Source of the DNA: Bacteroidales bacterium
GTDB lineage: Bacteria; Bacteroidota; Bacteroidia; Bacteroidales; WCHB1-69
Length of the DNA stretch: 8,393 bases
Assembly: GCA_017618435.1 (NCBI GenBank)
Contig: JAFZUH010000300.1
Location: forward strand, 1-8,393
Direction of reading: 5' to 3'
Shown: piece by piece, positions 5,878 through 8,393 of the stretch
Layout of the letters: each line of letters opens with the position of its first letter
How positions within the stretch are numbered: position 1 is the stretch's first letter
Notes under the pieces: model-generated
The model's input: the letters and a program-made list of their open reading frames with translations, nothing else
What the model was told of the DNA's origin: nothing
Database searches by the model: none
Made by a program: the position numbers and the translations under genes

Positions 5878-7182
5878 TTATAAACTTACATAAGCCAATT
5901 GCTTTATTTTTCCTCTGTAAATACCTTTTACGTCAAAAAATACAGCATTTGCTTTTGTTATCTTTTGGAAATATTCCTCCGACAAGTTTGCATAATCTTT
6001 ATGATTAACGGCCAATACAACAGCATCGTAATCATTGCGAATGTCTTTTGCCAAAGCAAAACCATATTCATGTTTCAAATCATCGCTATCGGCATAGGGG
6101 TCAATCACATCAACTATTACACCGTAAGATTGCAGTTCGTGGATAATATCCGCCACTTTTGAATTTCTAATATCGCTTACGTTTTCTTTGAAAGTAGCCC
6201 CCATTACCAATACATGGCTGTCTTTGATATGCATGCCCAACGAAATCATTTTTTTCACTGTTGTTTCCGCTACGTATGCACCCATGTGGTCGTTGATACT
6301 TCTGCCTGATTCAATTATTTGAGGATAATGTCCATATTCTTTGGCTTTGAATGTCAAATAATAAGGATCAACACCAATGCAGTGACCGCCCACCAAGCCC
6401 GGGAAAAATTTCAAGAAATTCCATTTTGTACCTGCGGCTTCCAACACTTCAAAAGTATTGATGCCCATTTTATTAAAAATCAAAGACAATTCATTCATCA
6501 AAGCAATATTGACATCTCTTTGCGTATTTTCGATGATTTTAGCCGCTTCTGCCACTTTGATGCAAGAGGCTTTGAACACACCGGCTTTGGCTACCAAACT
6601 ATATACGTTGGCTATATTTTCCAAGGCTTCAGGACAAGAACCGCTGACAATTTTTGTTATCGTTTGCAATGAATGTTCTTTATCTCCGGGATTGATTCTC
6701 TCAGGAGAGAAACCGACTTTGAAATCCACATTGAATTTCAATCCAGACAACTCTTCCAGAATCGGCACACAATCTTCTTCGGTGCAACCCGGATAAACCG
6801 TAGATTCATATACAACATAATCACCTTTTTTCAAATTTCTGCCTACCGAACGGGTTGCGGACAACAAAGGTGTCAAATCTGGCAAACAATGTTTGTCTAT
6901 CGGTGTCGGCACAGCAACAATATGAAATGAAGCCTTTTTCAAATCTTCTTCATTGGAAGTGAAGATTATATCGCTATTGGCAAAATCTGAAGCCTCCAAC
7001 TCATTGCTGGGGTCGATATGTTTTTTCATCAACTCCACCCGTTCCGGTTTTATATCAAAACCGATAACTTTTATTGATTTGGCATACTCCAAAGCAATAG
7101 GCAAACCAACATAACCCAAACCAATAACAGACAAGCAAGTATCTTTGGCTAACAACGCTTCATAAATATTTTTTTCTGACAT
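5878..7182 (-). CDS. Nucleotide sugar dehydrogenase, probable UDP-N-acetylhexosamine 6-dehydrogenase (WbpA/TviB-like)
   Basis: The 434-residue cytoplasmic enzyme belongs to the UDP-glucose/GDP-mannose dehydrogenase family, which oxidises the C6 hydroxyl of an NDP-sugar to a carboxylate with two NAD+. The N-terminal Rossmann motif VIGLGYVGLP is at residues 19-28, and VAVPTPID (89-96) and YESTVYPGCTEE (125-136) follow. The middle domain has KVAEAAKIIENTQRDVNIA (209-227) and the catalytic Cys268 in GGHCIGVDPYYL. The C-terminal domain starts with VMGATFKENVSDIRNS (326-341). The SPERINPGDKEH stretch (159-170) is characteristic of the WbpA/WbpO/TviB group acting on UDP-GlcNAc or UDP-GalNAc rather than UDP-glucose. 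That points to a hexosaminuronic acid for capsule or O-antigen. The exact substrate is inferred. It has its own promoter candidate and terminator. Confidence 0.93.
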   Translation of the reverse strand: MSEKNIYEALLAKDTCLSVIGLGYVGLPIALEYAKSIKVIGFDIKPERVELMKKHIDPSNELEASDFANSDIIFTSNEEDLKKASFHIVAVPTPIDKHCLPDLTPLLSATRSVGRNLKKGDYVVYESTVYPGCTEEDCVPILEELSGLKFNVDFKVGFSPERINPGDKEHSLQTITKIVSGSCPEALENIANVYSLVAKAGVFKASCIKVAEAAKIIENTQRDVNIALMNELSLIFNKMGINTFEVLEAAGTKWNFLKFFPGLVGGHCIGVDPYYLTFKAKEYGHYPQIIESGRSINDHMGAYVAETTVKKMISLGMHIKDSHVLVMGATFKENVSDIRNSKVADIIHELQSYGVIVDVIDPYADSDDLKHEYGFALAKDIRNDYDAVVLAVNHKDYANLSEEYFQKITKANAVFFDVKGIYRGKIKQLAYVSL

Positions 7183-7220
7183 AATTTAATAGCGATTTTC
7201 AGTAAAACAAATAAACATAT

Positions 7221-7237
7221 TAATTTTTGCAAAATTA
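7221..7237. repeat. Perfect inverted repeat over the dehydrogenase -7 box
   Basis: TAATTTT (7221-7227) and AAAATTA (7231-7237) are perfect reverse complements around a 3-bp centre TGC. The right arm plus C7230 is the - strand -7 element TAATTTTG. Such symmetry could be an operator half-site pair, but AT-rich DNA yields short palindromes by chance. Confidence 0.5.
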
Positions 7238-7264
7238 CTAAAAAACAAAATACATTTTCTCAAA
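7230..7264 (-). promoter_or_regulatory. Promoter candidate for the nucleotide sugar dehydrogenase
   Basis: Read on the - strand, TTTG (7264-7261) is followed after 23 bp by TAATTTTG (7237-7230) and then CA. The -7 box matches the Bacteroidota consensus exactly, while the spacer is at the long end. Transcription would start around 7223 and give a leader of about 40 nt. The presence of a promoter here suggests the dehydrogenase need not depend on transcription from the glycosyltransferase gene upstream. Confidence 0.5.
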
Positions 7265-7287
7265 AAAATGCAAAAAGTATAAAAAAA

Positions 7288-8393
7288 TTACATAATATTA
7301 TTTTCTAAAAGTTTTTGATATAAGTCTTTGTATTGTTGTGCTACAACGGTCTCCCCAAAAGTATTTTTAACATATTTTTTCAATTCAGTGGCAGAAATAT
7401 TAGAATGGAATCCCCAATCTATCCCTGCAGCCAAATCCGTTGAGGACAAATATTTGGCCAAATAGCCATTTTGTTTATGTAAAACAATATCTGTTTGTCC
7501 GCTATTGTCAAAGGAAACAGGCACACAGCCACAAAGTTGTGCTTCTATTAATGTTTGTCCAAAAGTTTCATACAAAGACGATGACACAACCACATTGGCA
7601 GCAGAATATATTGTGGACAACATTGTTTTGTCTGCAATGAAACCATAATAAGAATACGGAACAGGAATTTTGTCTAAAATCTCTTTATTATGTATCCCTC
7701 CAAACAACAGCAAACGTATTTGTTTTGGCTGATAATGATACTCTTCTGTCAATATACGAACAGCCTCTGCAAGATATTTGAAACCCTTTATTTCATTATC
7801 TATTCTTACAGCACCGAAAGCAATTAGATATGGTTCAGAAACAGACAATTTAACACGTGCTTCTGTTCTATCAAGAGGTGTCATTTGTGATAAAGAAATT
7901 ACATTGGGAATAACCGTAACAGTATGATTGGAGGTTATGGAACTTTTTTTTGCCATATCTGCCAACCAATTGCTTACGGCAACATAATGCAATGTCGGCT
8001 GCTGTAATCGTTGTTTCTTTTCCTTAAAAACCGATTGGGAAAGGTCTTTTTCTTTTTTGCTGTTCAAAAACGGACATGCTGCACAAGAGGATAGAAATTT
8101 CAAACAAGTATAAGAATAATGACAAATTCCTGTACATGACCACATATCATGCATCGTCCATACAATAGGCTTGCCTAAACGGGTTAGTTTTTCAATGTCT
8201 TTAACAGATAGAAAACCACAATTTATCCAATGCAAATGAATAATATCCGCTTCTTGTACCAAAGGGTGCAGACTAATATCTGTCCCCGTATTGGCAATAG
8301 AAACTCTAAACAAATCTTTTCTTTTAATATGGCTATTCACAAAAATGAGCAATCTTTCCCAAACAAAACGCCACCGATTCAATAGTTTTTTCC
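7288..8393 (-). CDS. Glycosyltransferase family 4 protein, N-terminus cut by window edge
   Basis: The reading frame runs from the right edge to a TAA at 7288-7290 and covers about 367 codons. There is no ATG near the edge; a TTG at 8380-8382 is an unlikely start because the frame stays open to 8393 and the usual GT4 N-terminal glycine-rich loop is missing, so roughly the first 70-100 residues lie outside. Visible from the TTG are ADIIHLHWINCGFLS (45-59) and KPIVWTMHDMWSCTGICHYS (71-90) in the N-domain. A hinge with VAVSNWLAD and VIPNVI follows. The C-domain has IAFGAVRIDNEIKGFKYL (187-204) and the GT4 E-X7-E motif at Glu272 and Glu280 (YETFGQTLIEA). A cysteine cluster (C83-X3-C87-X5-C93-X6-C100-X2-C103) is conserved in look-alike Bacteroidota enzymes. 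The protein builds a surface polysaccharide; donor and linkage are unknown. It lies 105 bp upstream of the dehydrogenase. Confidence 0.9.
   Translation of the reverse strand, partial: KKLLNRWRFVWERLLIFVNSHIKRKDLFRVSIANTGTDISLHPLVQEADIIHLHWINCGFLSVKDIEKLTRLGKPIVWTMHDMWSCTGICHYSYTCLKFLSSCAACPFLNSKKEKDLSQSVFKEKKQRLQQPTLHYVAVSNWLADMAKKSSITSNHTVTVIPNVISLSQMTPLDRTEARVKLSVSEPYLIAFGAVRIDNEIKGFKYLAEAVRILTEEYHYQPKQIRLLLFGGIHNKEILDKIPVPYSYYGFIADKTMLSTIYSAANVVVSSSLYETFGQTLIEAQLCGCVPVSFDNSGQTDIVLHKQNGYLAKYLSSTDLAAGIDWGFHSNISATELKKYVKNTFGETVVAQQYKDLYQKLLENNIM

Noticed and set aside
7292..7301. ATAATATTAT palindrome at the GT4 gene end as terminator
   Set aside because: It is made only of A-T pairs, lies inside the last codons, and no stable stem plus T run follows on the - strand.

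Overview
The window looks like chromosomal DNA of a Bacteroidota bacterium, probably of the order Bacteroidales. Three things point there. Promoter-like sites match the phylum's TAnnTTTG -7 element. Start codons have AT-rich leaders with no clear Shine-Dalgarno sequence. One gene is a DUF4369-type lipoprotein, a family largely confined to this phylum. Species cannot be read from the sequence. No mobile element, CRISPR array, rRNA or obvious defence system is visible.

Positions 104-5450 hold six tightly packed + strand genes. First come gmd and fcl, which convert GDP-mannose to GDP-L-fucose. A family 9 (heptosyltransferase-like) glycosyltransferase with a C-terminal cysteine cluster follows. 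Next are a small DUF4369-like lipoprotein, endonuclease III (nth) and tRNA pseudouridine synthase (truA). The junctions are gaps of 6 and 39 bp and then overlaps of 11, 8 and 1 bp, so the block is very likely one operon or two nested ones. It combines surface-glycan precursor supply and transfer with unrelated housekeeping functions.

Positions 5451-5877 carry no protein gene. They hold promoter-like sites, a tRNA-Ser(UGA) gene, and two back-to-back hairpin terminators that separate the + strand block from the - strand block.

Positions 5878-8393 hold two - strand genes: a UDP-N-acetylhexosamine 6-dehydrogenase-type nucleotide sugar dehydrogenase (WbpA/TviB-like), and upstream of it a family 4 glycosyltransferase cut by the window edge. 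A 105 bp AT-rich gap between them contains a promoter candidate for the dehydrogenase. Both are typical of capsule, exopolysaccharide or O-antigen loci.

Overall this is a surface-polysaccharide neighbourhood interleaved with housekeeping genes. I found no convincing new system. The points most worth a second look are an (AC)8 dinucleotide tract inside the family 9 glycosyltransferase gene, which could mediate phase variation, the cysteine clusters in both glycosyltransferases, the thioredoxin-less lipoprotein translationally coupled to nth, and an inverted repeat lying over the dehydrogenase promoter.
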